Assembly (NCBI GenBank): GCA_024103135.1
Contig: JAGFIZ010000012.1
Coordinates: 17,639-81,638, forward strand
From: Bradyrhizobiaceae bacterium
GTDB taxonomy: Bacteria; Bacteroidota; Ignavibacteria; Kapaibacteriales; Kapaibacteriaceae
Reading direction: 5' to 3'
DNA length: 64,000 nt
This document shows positions 47,884 through 57,381 of the stretch, one piece after another. The position numbers and the translations under genes are program-made. The notes under the pieces were generated by a model. That model was not told the DNA's origin and did not search any database. It saw nothing but the letters and a program-made list of their open reading frames with translations. The number at the start of each line of letters is the position of its first letter. The first letter of the stretch is position 1.

Positions 47884-50300
47884 TGTTGGGATCCAAGTGT
47901 TTGAGTAAATCTGATGATAAAGTTGATACCTGCGTCATCGGCAAAGTATCGGTATCTCGACATCACGTCGCGATATCGAGTGTTGAGTGCGTTGGTGACG
48001 TCGATGGTAATGGTACTGGGACGACCAAACGTCGTGAACATCCCGCCTACCTTCAGGTCAACCAAGGCGTACCCAGGGGGCGGTGGCGCATAGTCCATCC
48101 CTTCGCGATACTGTGTTTGTCGGGCTACGAGCCTACCTCCGAGCTCAGCAAATGCATCTTCGATACCAAGAACATCGGATGAATGAAGGTGAAGAGCAAG
48201 GCGTAGTTGTGCAGGAGGAATGTGGTAGAGTGGCATATCGTGGTCAACATCGCGTGCATAGACGACCATGGCCTTTGCAAGCAGTGATGCAAGTGACGAT
48301 AGTTCCCATTGCGCTGCAACGTCGGCTCCAGCAATCACGGCTTGCGTGTGACTGTACCGAGCAGTGGGGAACGTCCCCCTGACGGTTACCGTAGGATTGT
48401 TTGGTTGTGGTACGGCCTGGATGTAGTTGTGATAGACATCTACGTACGCCGATGTGTTGATGGTAAACGGTGACGACTGCATGTCGAAGGCATACTGCAA
48501 TCCCGTAACACTTTCCACGGACAGTGTACTATCTCCGATCTCGTACTGAGCTGCTCCGTGATGAAGGCCATTGCTGTAAAGTTCATTCACCTGTGGCTGT
48601 CGCCATGCATGTCCAAGGTTAATGGTCGACGTTTGTGTTGGCGAGTGAATCCAGCGTACTCCCAAGCCCCCTGACACTGACCCATAGATTCGATGTTGAG
48701 GATTTGAATTTGTGTGTAGTTCATCGAGGTATGCAGTCAGCCACCGAACGTCGTACCGCAGTCCTGCATCAACAGCGAGATTGTTGATGTGAAACGATTC
48801 GTGAGCAAACAGTCCCGCACCCCACAGGTTGTAATCGGGGATCAACATCACGCTGCCTCCCCTGCGATTTACTTGTCGTGAGGCGTCAAGACCAACGACT
48901 CCAGACATACCCAACAGCGGTGAATGTTCAAGTCCAAGCTTTAGTGAATACGTGGTGAGACGGACTGACATCGCTGGTACACCAAGCGCTTCGGCGAGTC
49001 TTGCAATACTGTCTTGATGCCGACTTGCACTATCGGCACCATGTCCGACAATGCGAAGACTGTGTCTGTCAAACTCATTCCGATTGTTTTGCTGCCAGCC
49101 ATACTGAAGCTGCAACCGTCCGAGGTTGCCGATAGGTATGCGTGCGTTTGCCGCGAACATTAGATGGTCAACGTCCTGCCGCGGGCCCTCGATGCTGTAC
49201 GGGTCTCCTGCCGTTACCAAGGGCACGTCACTATTGATGGCGCGTTGAAGATCATCGGCATTACCAAGGTGCGAACCACTGAACACGCCAAGGTTTGCAC
49301 CAAAGACCGATCCATACAACGTAACGAACAGCCCGGAGTCTGCACTGCCTATCTCGGAATACAAGCCAGCCGTGTATTGCATGAAGGATGTATTGTCGAG
49401 GGCATAGTCAGGCGCATGCACGTCCGCTGCTCTGCGAACACCACCAAAGAGGCGCAACCCAAGAGGTACGGCAAGCAACTGGTTTTGCTCAACAGCAAGA
49501 CCAACTGCCCCTTGCCGATTATTACTAAACAAGTTGAGCATCGCCTGACCATGGAACAACGAATCTGCTCGTAGTGGTGGTGATGTTGCGTTGATGACGC
49601 CACCCATCGCACCAGGACCGTAGTACACCGATGCGGGACCTTGAACAACGGAGAGTTGCATTGGTGTAAACGGATCAATCTCTTGTCCGTGATCCTCGCC
49701 CCATTGCTGTCCCTCCAACAACACCCCATTCGTGCTCGTCGCAATTCGTTGACCCGTAACGCCATGAACCACTGGCTTGGCAACCGACGCTCCAGTGCGT
49801 AAAGCCGTCACTCCTGGCAGCACCTCTAAGACGTCGGCCAGGGTCTGTCCGCGTTGCTCATCCAATTCGTGCGCTGTGAGTTCAAGTGCTGGTCGTGACG
49901 TTGAGTATGACGCATCCCGTAGTCCAACAACTTCGACCGTACGCGTATGAGCATCGCTGCGTTCGATGGTCACCGTTGCTGTCTGACCGAAAGGAATACA
50001 CGCGGTATCCTTTCGATAACCAATGCGCGACAGTTCTACGCAAACCGAATCTGTTAGACGACGACCGTCGACAGTGGCCGTATCCGGCACATGCACATGG
50101 AAAGCACCGTGGTGATTACTTATGGCACCGTACGATGCACCTATCGTACGCACGACCACACCAGAGACAGGAGTCCTGTCGACGCGATCTACCACAACGC
50201 CATGAACAAAACGCTCGCCGCTCAAGGCAAGCAAGAGAATGAGGGTACCGATGGCAAGCCCCTTAACCAAGATGAAACAACGGAGAAAAGCTGCGCACAA
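47880..50300 (-). CDS. ZnuD-like TonB-dependent receptor (probable metal uptake)
   Basis: An 806-residue protein. The start is taken as TTG 50300, seven bases after the upstream gene; no in-frame ATG is nearby, so this is uncertain. A hydrophobic leader is followed by a carboxypeptidase-like domain (VHGVVVDRVDRTPVSGVVV). The plug contains LADVLEVLPGVTALRTGASVAK, VVHGVTGQRI, EGQQWGEDHGQEIDPF and VVQGPASVYYGPGAMGG, the pattern of ZnuD-type zinc/metal receptors, and the barrel ends INFIIRFTQTLGSQQ. The His-rich protein before it and the lipoprotein after it support metal rather than siderophore uptake. Confidence 0.85.
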   Translation of the reverse strand: MCAAFLRCFILVKGLAIGTLILLLALSGERFVHGVVVDRVDRTPVSGVVVRTIGASYGAISNHHGAFHVHVPDTATVDGRRLTDSVCVELSRIGYRKDTACIPFGQTATVTIERSDAHTRTVEVVGLRDASYSTSRPALELTAHELDEQRGQTLADVLEVLPGVTALRTGASVAKPVVHGVTGQRIATSTNGVLLEGQQWGEDHGQEIDPFTPMQLSVVQGPASVYYGPGAMGGVINATSPPLRADSLFHGQAMLNLFSNNRQGAVGLAVEQNQLLAVPLGLRLFGGVRRAADVHAPDYALDNTSFMQYTAGLYSEIGSADSGLFVTLYGSVFGANLGVFSGSHLGNADDLQRAINSDVPLVTAGDPYSIEGPRQDVDHLMFAANARIPIGNLGRLQLQYGWQQNNRNEFDRHSLRIVGHGADSASRHQDSIARLAEALGVPAMSVRLTTYSLKLGLEHSPLLGMSGVVGLDASRQVNRRGGSVMLIPDYNLWGAGLFAHESFHINNLAVDAGLRYDVRWLTAYLDELHTNSNPQHRIYGSVSGGLGVRWIHSPTQTSTINLGHAWRQPQVNELYSNGLHHGAAQYEIGDSTLSVESVTGLQYAFDMQSSPFTINTSAYVDVYHNYIQAVPQPNNPTVTVRGTFPTARYSHTQAVIAGADVAAQWELSSLASLLAKAMVVYARDVDHDMPLYHIPPAQLRLALHLHSSDVLGIEDAFAELGGRLVARQTQYREGMDYAPPPPGYALVDLKVGGMFTTFGRPSTITIDVTNALNTRYRDVMSRYRYFADDAGINFIIRFTQTLGSQQ

Positions 50301-50307
50301 GCGCAGG

Positions 50308-50622
50308 TCAATGTCCGCCGTATCCTGGAGGCCCCCTCATGCAAGGGGCTATGGTCAGCGCAGATACTGCGTCAGGAACATGTGAAGCATAGGTGAAGCC
50401 AACGACTTCCGTCAGCAGCAGACAAACACGTCCGCTACAGAACACCAAGCGATCCTTCACCACCTTACAGAACGTGCAACCAGCATCAGCCCCACTATCA
50501 GTGACCTGACTGATGCTCAAACCGTCATGATGATCACACTCGTGATGATGCACAACCGTGCCGGCAATCACGAGAAGAAAGCTGGCTAACAGCACGGACG
50601 ATATGCTTTGACTTAGCTTCAC
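50308..50622 (-). CDS. Small His/Cys-rich exported protein of metal-uptake operon
   Basis: A 104-residue protein starting at GTG 50622. A signal sequence or anchor (about residues 6-24) leads into VVHHHECDHHDG, then TFCKVVKDRLVFCSG and a second hydrophobic segment. The His cluster and paired Cys suggest divalent metal binding at the cell envelope. It sits seven bases upstream of the ZnuD-like receptor with a promoter directly ahead of it, so it is the first gene of the operon that runs through to selD. No named family recognised. Confidence 0.65.
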   Translation of the reverse strand: MKLSQSISSVLLASFLLVIAGTVVHHHECDHHDGLSISQVTDSGADAGCTFCKVVKDRLVFCSGRVCLLLTEVVGFTYASHVPDAVSALTIAPCMRGPPGYGGH

Positions 50623-50629
50623 TGCAGCA

Positions 50630-50658
50630 CAAAATTACCTTGAGCTTGGGAGCTTCAA
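50630..50658 (-). promoter_or_regulatory. Bacteroidota-type promoter of the metal-uptake operon
   Basis: On the minus strand TTG (50658-50656) is followed after 18 bases by TAATTTTG (50637-50630), a perfect -7 element. The GTG start lies eight bases further, so the leader would be minimal. The same -7 octamer precedes the malic enzyme gene. Confidence 0.5.
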
Positions 50659-50666
50659 CTAATGAC

Positions 50667-50871
50667 AGTGCCGGGGTGTGAACACCCCGGCACTATAAGT
50701 AGCCTTCATCCCGCAAACCCCAAAAACAGTGCCGGGGTGTTAACTCCCCGGCACTTTTCTTGAGCTTTTTCTGCTAACGATTTGATTCTTATATGCTTAG
50801 TCCCGGTACACCCGCTGCCACCTATCGGAGTTACTCGTGTTTTAGTGCCGGGGTGTGAACACCCCGGCACT
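50667..50871 (+). repeat. Triple-hairpin repeat, copy A
   Basis: A ~205-bp unit with three near-identical palindromes at 50667-50694, 50728-50755 and 50844-50871. The outer ones have 13-bp perfect arms (AGTGCCGGGGTGT and complement) around a two-base loop. A near-identical unit in the same orientation lies at 55987-56190. Copy A lies between two minus-strand genes, copy B between divergent genes, so a simple terminator role does not explain both. BIME/REP-like mobile repeats are the nearest analogy. Confidence 0.9.
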
Positions 50872-51021
50872 GTTTTAACTGTTTTTCGAACGACGGGCTT
50901 GTTCTTTGCGCAGATTACATAGCCCCTTGCCCCAATTACTCGCAAGTACAAAAGCAGGGACGGGGTCAGGCTGGCGCAGATCATGTTACTGCAGTACCAT
51001 CAGTTTTCGAACACTAGCCCC
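50872..51021. other. Short intergenic segment after triple-hairpin copy A
   Basis: About 150 bases separating the hairpin repeat from the stop codon of the next minus-strand gene. Only a minor T/A-rich stretch is visible; no gene or clear terminator. Confidence 0.3.
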
Positions 51022-53220
51022 TTATTTGTTCGCAAACACCAAGAGGTACATGCCCGTTGGCAAGTCCTTCACGTTGATGGATACTTCCTGGGTACTTGAT
51101 GGATTTGAGAATGCGGTTAGGTGTTGAGTATAGTTGCGAACAACGTCGCCTGTCATGTTGGCCAGGTACAGTTGCATACCTTCTTCGACTGCGGATGGGA
51201 ATCTACCAAGTGTAACACGTACATCTCCTGAAGACGGATTTGGATGAATCGCTTCCACAAACAACTCTTCATAATAGTTGTGTATTGATGTGGCTACCGA
51301 AGCAGTCGGGTCGAGTTTGATACCAAGATTGTTAGCAGAGTTAAAGAGCCAAGGACTGCCGTTATTGTCAGTGGCAATGTTGTTGAATCCCAAATCGTGA
51401 TAAGGTTCAAGCGTGGACTTAGTGAACACAGTGTCGTAGACAATGCCACTTTTGCTTACTGCCACTAGCCGAAGATTCACAAAATCCCATGCATAGGCCG
51501 TATCTGACCGCGAGAAGAATATTGAGCTTGCAGTGGGGAGGGGGCTATGTAGTTCGTAGCCAATGGAGTCAAGTTGCTGCTGCTTAGGCTTCCATTGATA
51601 ACAAAGAACACTTGTCCATTCTTTAGGGCGTACATCGTCAGGAGCCGCTGGCCGTAGGGTCATACACCATACCTCCTCGTCAGTACAGGAAAACATAGAC
51701 TTGGGTATGGTCGAGAGTACGACTTCAGATGATGGTATTACCGTGTCTGCCAGGTTGTTCAAGTCTATCGCACTGAGTAACCCACTGGAACATGTGTAAA
51801 GTGTCGAGGACGAGGCAACCGTAGGTGAAGAAAAGCCCCAGGCATCGTGCTTGATCACAACGTTAGTCCATGTGAGTCCTTTATCCGTACTGATGACTAG
51901 GGTTTTTCCGCTCGACCGAATCACGATTACTGTCCCATTTAGAACATCAACGGTGCTCGCGTTCGCACCGAAAACGAAAGTTGTCTGTTTGATCCATGGG
52001 CCAGGCACGTCTCGTGTGAATATGAGCGAATTGCACACTGCGACTTCAGGCCCATCGTCAAGGTGAACGTACCGTGTCAGTGGATAGGACACTGAATCAA
52101 CGTTAACTAGAACTAGATTGTCTCCCAGTGACGGTGGAAGAATTGCAGGATAGCGGACTTTTCCAACTTGGGCGTACCCCGTTAGTATCGGTGTTCCATC
52201 TTGATCAAAACTTACTCCTGATGATAACACAACCGTTGTGTCTCTATGCCATGGCGAGCGACCAACCATGTGATTGGAATCAACAATGGTAATTCGGCCT
52301 GCACGGCTAAGAATGGCATTCCTTCCAAAGCATGTTACTAGTGTTTGAATACCGTCGATCGAATCGAGATCAGTTCTCCGCTGGACGACATTTCCCTCGT
52401 CAAGCATGTAAATTCCATCACGGCGATCATTCCCAGGGAAATCACAAGTTCCAATAAGATGCTGGCTCTGATCTTGTGTGTTGAGGGTGGCATTGTACAG
52501 TCCAATATGGTAGTCTTCGTAAGGGAAATATTTAAAACCACCATCATGCAAAGAATCAACCGATAAGTATTTGTGAATACTACCCTGCTCTTCAACTGCC
52601 ACCGATCCATCAGTAAGTGCGAACAATCTACTGGGCGTACTCAGCAGTGGGATCTGTCGAACGCGTGTACCATCAAGTGTGGCAATCGATAAGTTCTTCT
52701 GGCCTTCAGATGCGTACACTATGTTGTCGTTAACAACCACAAATGCCGCTATTGAGCCGTGCTGCACATTGACCGCGCCAATGCGCTTGGTTTCCCATTG
52801 GCTGCCATCGAAGTAAAGTGCGATGATAGAAGAGTCGGCAATTGCCAGCAACGTCGAATCTCCTTGAGTAGAGATGCACGAATACTCACCAATCGGACTC
52901 CACTCAGAGTTGGATTCGTCGAGGACGAACAACGTGTCACCACAGGGAAAAGCCATCAACCTATCCCAAGCACGGAAAATCATAGGTGACAAGCATCTAT
53001 CTAGTGATCCAACTTCCTCAAGTGATTCTAACAGCGAATCAAACTTGAATACACCGGTTCGGAGATAGTAACTGACATACAGTTCATCGCGATGTAGAAC
53101 TTGGTTAGTTGGACAATCAAACCGATAATCCAAGATGCTTCGTGGCGCATGGAAATGTTGTGCATGGACCGTGGTAACCGTACATACCCCTATCAAGAAA
53201 GCAATGACTGCCTGCTGCAT
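51022..53220 (-). CDS. Secreted T9SS-sorted propeller-like protein 1
   Basis: A 732-residue protein from ATG 53220 (GGAG eight bases upstream), which begins a signal peptide (MQQAVIAFLIGVCTVTTVHAQ, ending in HAQ). The middle is strand-rich with recurrent photosystem/kelch-like pieces (TDKGLTWTNVVIKHD, WSPIGEYSCIS, YLSVDSLHDGGF). The C terminus (EAIHPNPSSGDVRVTLGRFP ... PTGMYLLVFANK) is a type A T9SS sorting domain with the usual PNPSSG start. No catalytic motif was recognised. It is followed downstream by triple-hairpin copy A and preceded by a similar gene; the pair sits between the two hairpin copies. Confidence 0.78.
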   Translation of the reverse strand: MQQAVIAFLIGVCTVTTVHAQHFHAPRSILDYRFDCPTNQVLHRDELYVSYYLRTGVFKFDSLLESLEEVGSLDRCLSPMIFRAWDRLMAFPCGDTLFVLDESNSEWSPIGEYSCISTQGDSTLLAIADSSIIALYFDGSQWETKRIGAVNVQHGSIAAFVVVNDNIVYASEGQKNLSIATLDGTRVRQIPLLSTPSRLFALTDGSVAVEEQGSIHKYLSVDSLHDGGFKYFPYEDYHIGLYNATLNTQDQSQHLIGTCDFPGNDRRDGIYMLDEGNVVQRRTDLDSIDGIQTLVTCFGRNAILSRAGRITIVDSNHMVGRSPWHRDTTVVLSSGVSFDQDGTPILTGYAQVGKVRYPAILPPSLGDNLVLVNVDSVSYPLTRYVHLDDGPEVAVCNSLIFTRDVPGPWIKQTTFVFGANASTVDVLNGTVIVIRSSGKTLVISTDKGLTWTNVVIKHDAWGFSSPTVASSSTLYTCSSGLLSAIDLNNLADTVIPSSEVVLSTIPKSMFSCTDEEVWCMTLRPAAPDDVRPKEWTSVLCYQWKPKQQQLDSIGYELHSPLPTASSIFFSRSDTAYAWDFVNLRLVAVSKSGIVYDTVFTKSTLEPYHDLGFNNIATDNNGSPWLFNSANNLGIKLDPTASVATSIHNYYEELFVEAIHPNPSSGDVRVTLGRFPSAVEEGMQLYLANMTGDVVRNYTQHLTAFSNPSSTQEVSINVKDLPTGMYLLVFANK

Positions 53221-53453
53221 AAGTGCTCCGTGAATCAGCTTCCACATAGACTCTGGCAATTCGAAGGTTGCGTTGCTCCAGGGCATCCTGGATTGAACGT
53301 GGGGAACCTCAATGTTCGAAACTAACTCAATCATCGTCTAGAGCTTGGAGACATGCATGAACAGCCGGCGCTTCATTGCTGTGCCTGTTACTCAATCATT
53401 TTACAAAAGGGTACGTCGTCATGGCTTTCTCATAATGGGCCACATCATCAAGA
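53221..53453. other. Intergenic segment between the two T9SS propeller genes
   Basis: About 230 bases between two minus-strand genes. I see no gene; a TAGTTTCG stretch on the minus strand near 53308 could serve as a -7 element for the downstream gene. Confidence 0.3.
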
Positions 53454-55733
53454 CTACTTCGTTAGGATAACTGTGGCTGCGTCATGTGTACAGGGTGCGT
53501 CAACACCATGCATGTATATGGTGTAGACTCCAGCCGACATGTCGTTCATTTGAATCTTATAGTCGACGAACTCTGGAGAATCGCCAATGATGCAATCAAT
53601 GCCGTTGAACGTCGTTGAAGTTCCGAGCAAGTCCATAGCAGTCAGCCTGTGCGAATGAGGACATCTACTAAAGTCTCGGACGACGATAACGCTCTGCTCC
53701 GGAACAACTGGATTAGGAAAGGCCAACAGCTTTCTGGAAGTATTCGATGCTTGTATACTGGTCGCTTCAGATGTCGTCACGGAGTCCTCAATGAAGAGGA
53801 GGCCTTTCTTCTCGGTTGCAAGAAGTATGCGATTCCCGAGTAGTCCTGAGTGTGTAACTGCTCCGTACTCCGTCGTAGACGTTCTTTCCATAGTCTCCCG
53901 ACGAACGAACCACGACGAGTTGTACGTAGTGTTCCAGAAGTATAGACTTGGGGTAACGAGAAGGGTACGGAGGTACGGTAGAACTTCAATATCGTCACCT
54001 ATCAACGTAAAGGACTCCGCTGATGCCTTTCCTGCAACTATGGGATTTGCAGTACTTGCACCCGGTAGTGATTGTACAGCAAAGATTGCCACCCCAGCAC
54101 TGTTTGCACTTGATGCCGCAAGAGTGGTTGACTGCTGAAAAACGGCACCATCTGCACGCTCCCAATGATCGCCGATAAAGGCATACAGGCCACCCTGGCT
54201 GTAGGTGTCCACGGGAGTATAGCTACCGCTTGCCCAGGCGTGGATACGTCCATGGTTGAAGAAGAGGTTCGTGATTGGAAGACTCACTTCTGCGTCACCT
54301 GACGTAACCATCGGCCAGCCAGTCATGGGTAGGTAGGTACCGGTCCCGTCCTTCGCATTGTACTGCTGTATGTTGGTGTTAGTGGCTACGAATATTTGAT
54401 CGTTTGTACCATCGCATACTGTAACGACCTTCATTGTGTCGGCTAGCTGTACTACCGAATCAACTTCATGTTGATGAATACGAAATACGGTCTTACCTAC
54501 CAGGCACAGTGCATTTTCGTCAGACTGCTGATCAGATTGTTTACACCAATCCAGCACTCTTGTCAAACTAGGTGCAGTTCTCTCTACCATTCCCAATGTA
54601 TCAATGGTGAACCAGCCATGCCTTAAGACCTTTGCATGTATGAAGGCCCTAGAGCCAATCATGCTGGAAACAATCGGTAGGTTCGGTGAGCAGATCATAG
54701 TGTCAGCACTACCATGAAAATCGAATTCGATGTTTGCACCTCCGCCAAGTCGGACAAGAGACCTACTTACACTTGATGAACGATATACAGTGGGAAGCTC
54801 ATTCGTTGTTCGCTCTATTGGGATCGCTTGAACTAGCCCATAGGATTGTTCATACAACAATACCGTGTCTGAATCCGCTGCGTCGTCTCTTTTGAAAAAG
54901 AATACCGTATCGGCATCCCATGACCCGATTGAACGAACTCCGTAAGAGTTTGCTATGACGGCAGGTTTTGCATTGTCCTCATGTGTTCGCAAAGCCCACA
55001 CTATTCTGCTATTGGGATCTACCATGTATAAGAGTGAATCTGTACACTCCATGGCGGATGAAACAATTGAAGCAACGCTCTTCCATTCACCTGAGTCAGT
55101 TTGTTGGAATACACCGAACTGACCATTCACCGCACCGCGTGCTGACACGAAAAGAGTGCCGTCCTTTGCACTTGCAATCGATACAACCTTGGGGCTGACT
55201 ATGTTGTTCTCAACCTGCATTACCTCTTCAAGCCATGTATTGCCATTGTCGGAGGTAACGTACAGTCCTCCGGACACAACGTTCTGTGAATAGGCGTAAC
55301 CTCCGGTGCCGATGTAGATTGACCCAGAACTATTCAACCGTATTGCACTCACTGATTTGTCCGCACCAGCTGGCAACACCGGCGTCCACTCGCGAGTTGA
55401 AAGTTCACACCGATACAGGCCATTCGCACCATCGCAGCCCACAAACAGGTAACGTCCATCTTTCGACAGCTCAATGCATCCAATCTTCGTGTTGGTGAAT
55501 TCTTTGTCCCATGAAAGGGGCAATGGAATCGCTTCGAATACATCGCCCCCTTGCTTGACGAAAATTGATCGGAGTCCCGCCATCACCGAAGTTTCGCCAG
55601 CCGAAGCATACAGCCCCACTGACGATGGGATGCTGGCCAAGTCTTGACCAGACTTCGCTGGCCATGTACAGGTTGCACAGAATACGACTATCGCAATCCA
55701 GTTAAGCAATGTGACTTTGATTTTCGGTTTCAT
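53454..55733 (-). CDS. Secreted T9SS-sorted propeller-like protein 2
   Basis: A 759-residue protein from ATG 55733 (two residues shorter than the longest frame), with an N-terminal hydrophobic leader (LLNWIAIVVFCATCTW). Repeated blades resemble sortilin/BNR-type propellers: SKDGRYLFVGCDGANGLYRC, SGSIYIGTGGYA...GGLYVTSDNGNTWLEE and AKDGTLFVSARGA. The C terminus (KLLAFPNPVVPEQSVIVVRD ... SAGVYTIYMHGVD) is a type A T9SS sorting domain. It resembles the next gene downstream in architecture, suggesting old duplication. Ligand unknown. Confidence 0.8.
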   Translation of the reverse strand: MKPKIKVTLLNWIAIVVFCATCTWPAKSGQDLASIPSSVGLYASAGETSVMAGLRSIFVKQGGDVFEAIPLPLSWDKEFTNTKIGCIELSKDGRYLFVGCDGANGLYRCELSTREWTPVLPAGADKSVSAIRLNSSGSIYIGTGGYAYSQNVVSGGLYVTSDNGNTWLEEVMQVENNIVSPKVVSIASAKDGTLFVSARGAVNGQFGVFQQTDSGEWKSVASIVSSAMECTDSLLYMVDPNSRIVWALRTHEDNAKPAVIANSYGVRSIGSWDADTVFFFKRDDAADSDTVLLYEQSYGLVQAIPIERTTNELPTVYRSSSVSRSLVRLGGGANIEFDFHGSADTMICSPNLPIVSSMIGSRAFIHAKVLRHGWFTIDTLGMVERTAPSLTRVLDWCKQSDQQSDENALCLVGKTVFRIHQHEVDSVVQLADTMKVVTVCDGTNDQIFVATNTNIQQYNAKDGTGTYLPMTGWPMVTSGDAEVSLPITNLFFNHGRIHAWASGSYTPVDTYSQGGLYAFIGDHWERADGAVFQQSTTLAASSANSAGVAIFAVQSLPGASTANPIVAGKASAESFTLIGDDIEVLPYLRTLLVTPSLYFWNTTYNSSWFVRRETMERTSTTEYGAVTHSGLLGNRILLATEKKGLLFIEDSVTTSEATSIQASNTSRKLLAFPNPVVPEQSVIVVRDFSRCPHSHRLTAMDLLGTSTTFNGIDCIIGDSPEFVDYKIQMNDMSAGVYTIYMHGVDAPCTHDAATVILTK

Positions 55734-55986
55734 AGACATATGCTTCCGTGAAGTGAGGGCTGCAGATCAGGAGCGCACCTTGCAGCACGCACCGACCGAC
55801 CTTGCTAGCTACCATACTCGAAACGAGTAGCGCACAAACATTGAGGGTCCAGCCGAAATATACCTTGCTTCAGGACCATATCTGACCCAATCCACGATTG
55901 AGGTCCAAAGCTGTACCTGCAACGTCGCCCTGCTACTACCTAATTGCCTTGCTTCCAGATGGAACGTGCGTTCTCACAAATGGATC
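55734..55986. other. Intergenic segment before triple-hairpin copy B
   Basis: About 250 bases upstream of a minus-strand gene. It holds a small palindrome (TACTCGAAACGAGTA near 55832) and otherwise nothing I can assign. Confidence 0.35.
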
Positions 55987-56190
55987 AGTGCCGGGGTGTG
56001 AACACCCCGGCACTATAAGTAGCCTCCAGCTCGCAAACCCAAAAACAGTGCCGGGGTGTTCACTCCCCGGCACTTTTCTTGAGCTTTTTCTGCTAACGAT
56101 TTGATTCTTATATGCTTAGTCCCGGTACACCCGCTGCCTCCTATCGGAGTTACTCGTGTTTTAGTGCCGGGGTGTGAACACCCCGGCGCT
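55987..56190 (+). repeat. Triple-hairpin repeat, copy B
   Basis: Near-identical to copy A over the whole ~204 bp, with palindromes at 55987-56014, 56047-56074 and 56163-56190. The last one has one base changed (CGGCGCT). Direct orientation relative to copy A, 5.3 kb away, flanking the two T9SS protein genes. Sequence identity stops sharply outside the unit. Confidence 0.9.
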
Positions 56191-56312
56191 GTTGGTACTA
56201 TTTGTTGCCTTCTCGGCACCTCAACGAACATCCCCGTCATGTGTAAGTTGAACGTCTGGCGGAATGTAGTTCTGCTTTCTGTGTGTGTACTTCACCCGAA
56301 AGGTCGTCCATC

Positions 56313-57248
56313 ATGCGAGCTTTGGTACTTCGCGAACAATCGTTTGGAATCGAAGAGATTCCGTCACCGGTATGTGCAGCAGATCACATTCGTCTGAATG
56401 TGCTGGCATGTTCGCTTAACCATCGTGATCAGTACATACGGGATGGACAGTATGCGAAGATCAAGTACCCGGTGGTGCTTGGAAGCGATGTGTGCGGGAT
56501 CACCGATGATGGCGATCGTGTGGTGGTAGATGCGTCGCAGGCGTGGGGACCCGACGCGCGGGCGCAAGGGCGGGACTTTCACATCCTGGGTATGCCGACG
56601 CAAGGTGGCCTTGCCGAAGAGATCTGCGTCCCGGCAGCAAACGTCTACCCAGCCCCCTCCCATTTGTCTGACGAGGAGGTGGCATGTCTGCCGATTGGTG
56701 GTGTAACGGCCTATCGTGCCTTGTTCACTCGTGGCGAGCTAATGGCTGGACAAACCGTGCTCATCACTGGTATTGGTGGTGGCGTTGCGACGCTGGCCAT
56801 GATGTTTGCCCTGGCCGCTGGCGCACGCGTGCTGGTTAGCAGCAGGTCGAAACAAAAGTTGGCACTTGCCGAAGAGTACGGTGCTGTCGCCGTCGACACA
56901 GCGCGCGATCGCGCAACGGTTGATCTGGTTGTTGACAGTATCGGAGGCGATGTACTCACGGAGTATTTCGAACTCGTCAGACCCGGCGGCACCATCGTCA
57001 TCTACGGTGCTTCGGCAGGCACTGCCAACAACGTCAACCTTCATCGCGTGTTCTGGAAGCAGCTTAATATCCTTGGGTCGACAATGGGCACACCACGCGA
57101 CTTCGCCAACATGTTGGAGTTTGTCCATCGGCATGAAGTTCATCCAATCATTGATTCGCTGTATTCACTCGACGAGGCAGAGCAAGCATTCAACAGAATG
57201 AAAGCAGCCGAGCAGTTTGGCAAGATCGTTGTGCGCTGTAGCGCTTGA
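56313..57248 (+). CDS. Zinc-type alcohol dehydrogenase / quinone oxidoreductase family protein
   Basis: A 311-residue MDR-superfamily oxidoreductase from ATG 56313 (AAAGG upstream; a longer frame from 56283 is less likely). N-terminal GroES-like fold (LNVLACSLNHRDQYIRDG, VLGSDVCGI), then a Rossmann domain (TVLITGIGGGVATLAMMFA, VDLVVDSIGGDVLTEYF). The catalytic zinc ligands are largely missing (no GHE motif), so it is closer to the zinc-free quinone reductase branch, NAD(P)H-dependent. Its last codons and 3' flank are duplicated at 60442-60619. Confidence 0.85.
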   Translation: MRALVLREQSFGIEEIPSPVCAADHIRLNVLACSLNHRDQYIRDGQYAKIKYPVVLGSDVCGITDDGDRVVVDASQAWGPDARAQGRDFHILGMPTQGGLAEEICVPAANVYPAPSHLSDEEVACLPIGGVTAYRALFTRGELMAGQTVLITGIGGGVATLAMMFALAAGARVLVSSRSKQKLALAEEYGAVAVDTARDRATVDLVVDSIGGDVLTEYFELVRPGGTIVIYGASAGTANNVNLHRVFWKQLNILGSTMGTPRDFANMLEFVHRHEVHPIIDSLYSLDEAEQAFNRMKAAEQFGKIVVRCSA

Positions 57249-57374
57249 TTGAATTTCACACCGACATCATTCAGTACAACCAGTACACCACGTGCAACTC
57301 ACTTCGCTCCTAGGTCATGCTTCCGAACTCGTGCGCATCATTCGCAAGAGTGCGCAGCCAGCGGATACGCTCAC
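57201..57374 (+). repeat. Duplicated segment, copy 1 (adh tail plus methyltransferase head)
   Basis: About 174 bp covering the final 15 codons of the alcohol dehydrogenase, the short intergenic stretch and the first 27 codons of an RsmB-like gene. It matches 60442-60619 at roughly nineteen of twenty positions. Both copies have the same orientation. Confidence 0.9.
57292..57374 (+). pseudogene. Truncated 5' fragment of the RsmB-family methyltransferase gene
   Basis: From GTG 57292 the frame encodes the same first ~27 residues as the intact gene at 60537 (QLTSLLGHASELVRIIRKSA), then homology ends abruptly after ...ADTLT. The frame continues into unrelated sequence and stops soon after. It is a duplication remnant and cannot make a methyltransferase. 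Confidence 0.85.
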
Positions 57375-57381
57375 ACCATTG

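Noticed and set aside
50706..56240. Minus-strand frames sharing PGCSHPGT and KHIRIKSLAEKAQEKC
   Set aside because: They are translations of the triple-hairpin repeat; the similarity is explained by the DNA palindromes, and there is no start context.
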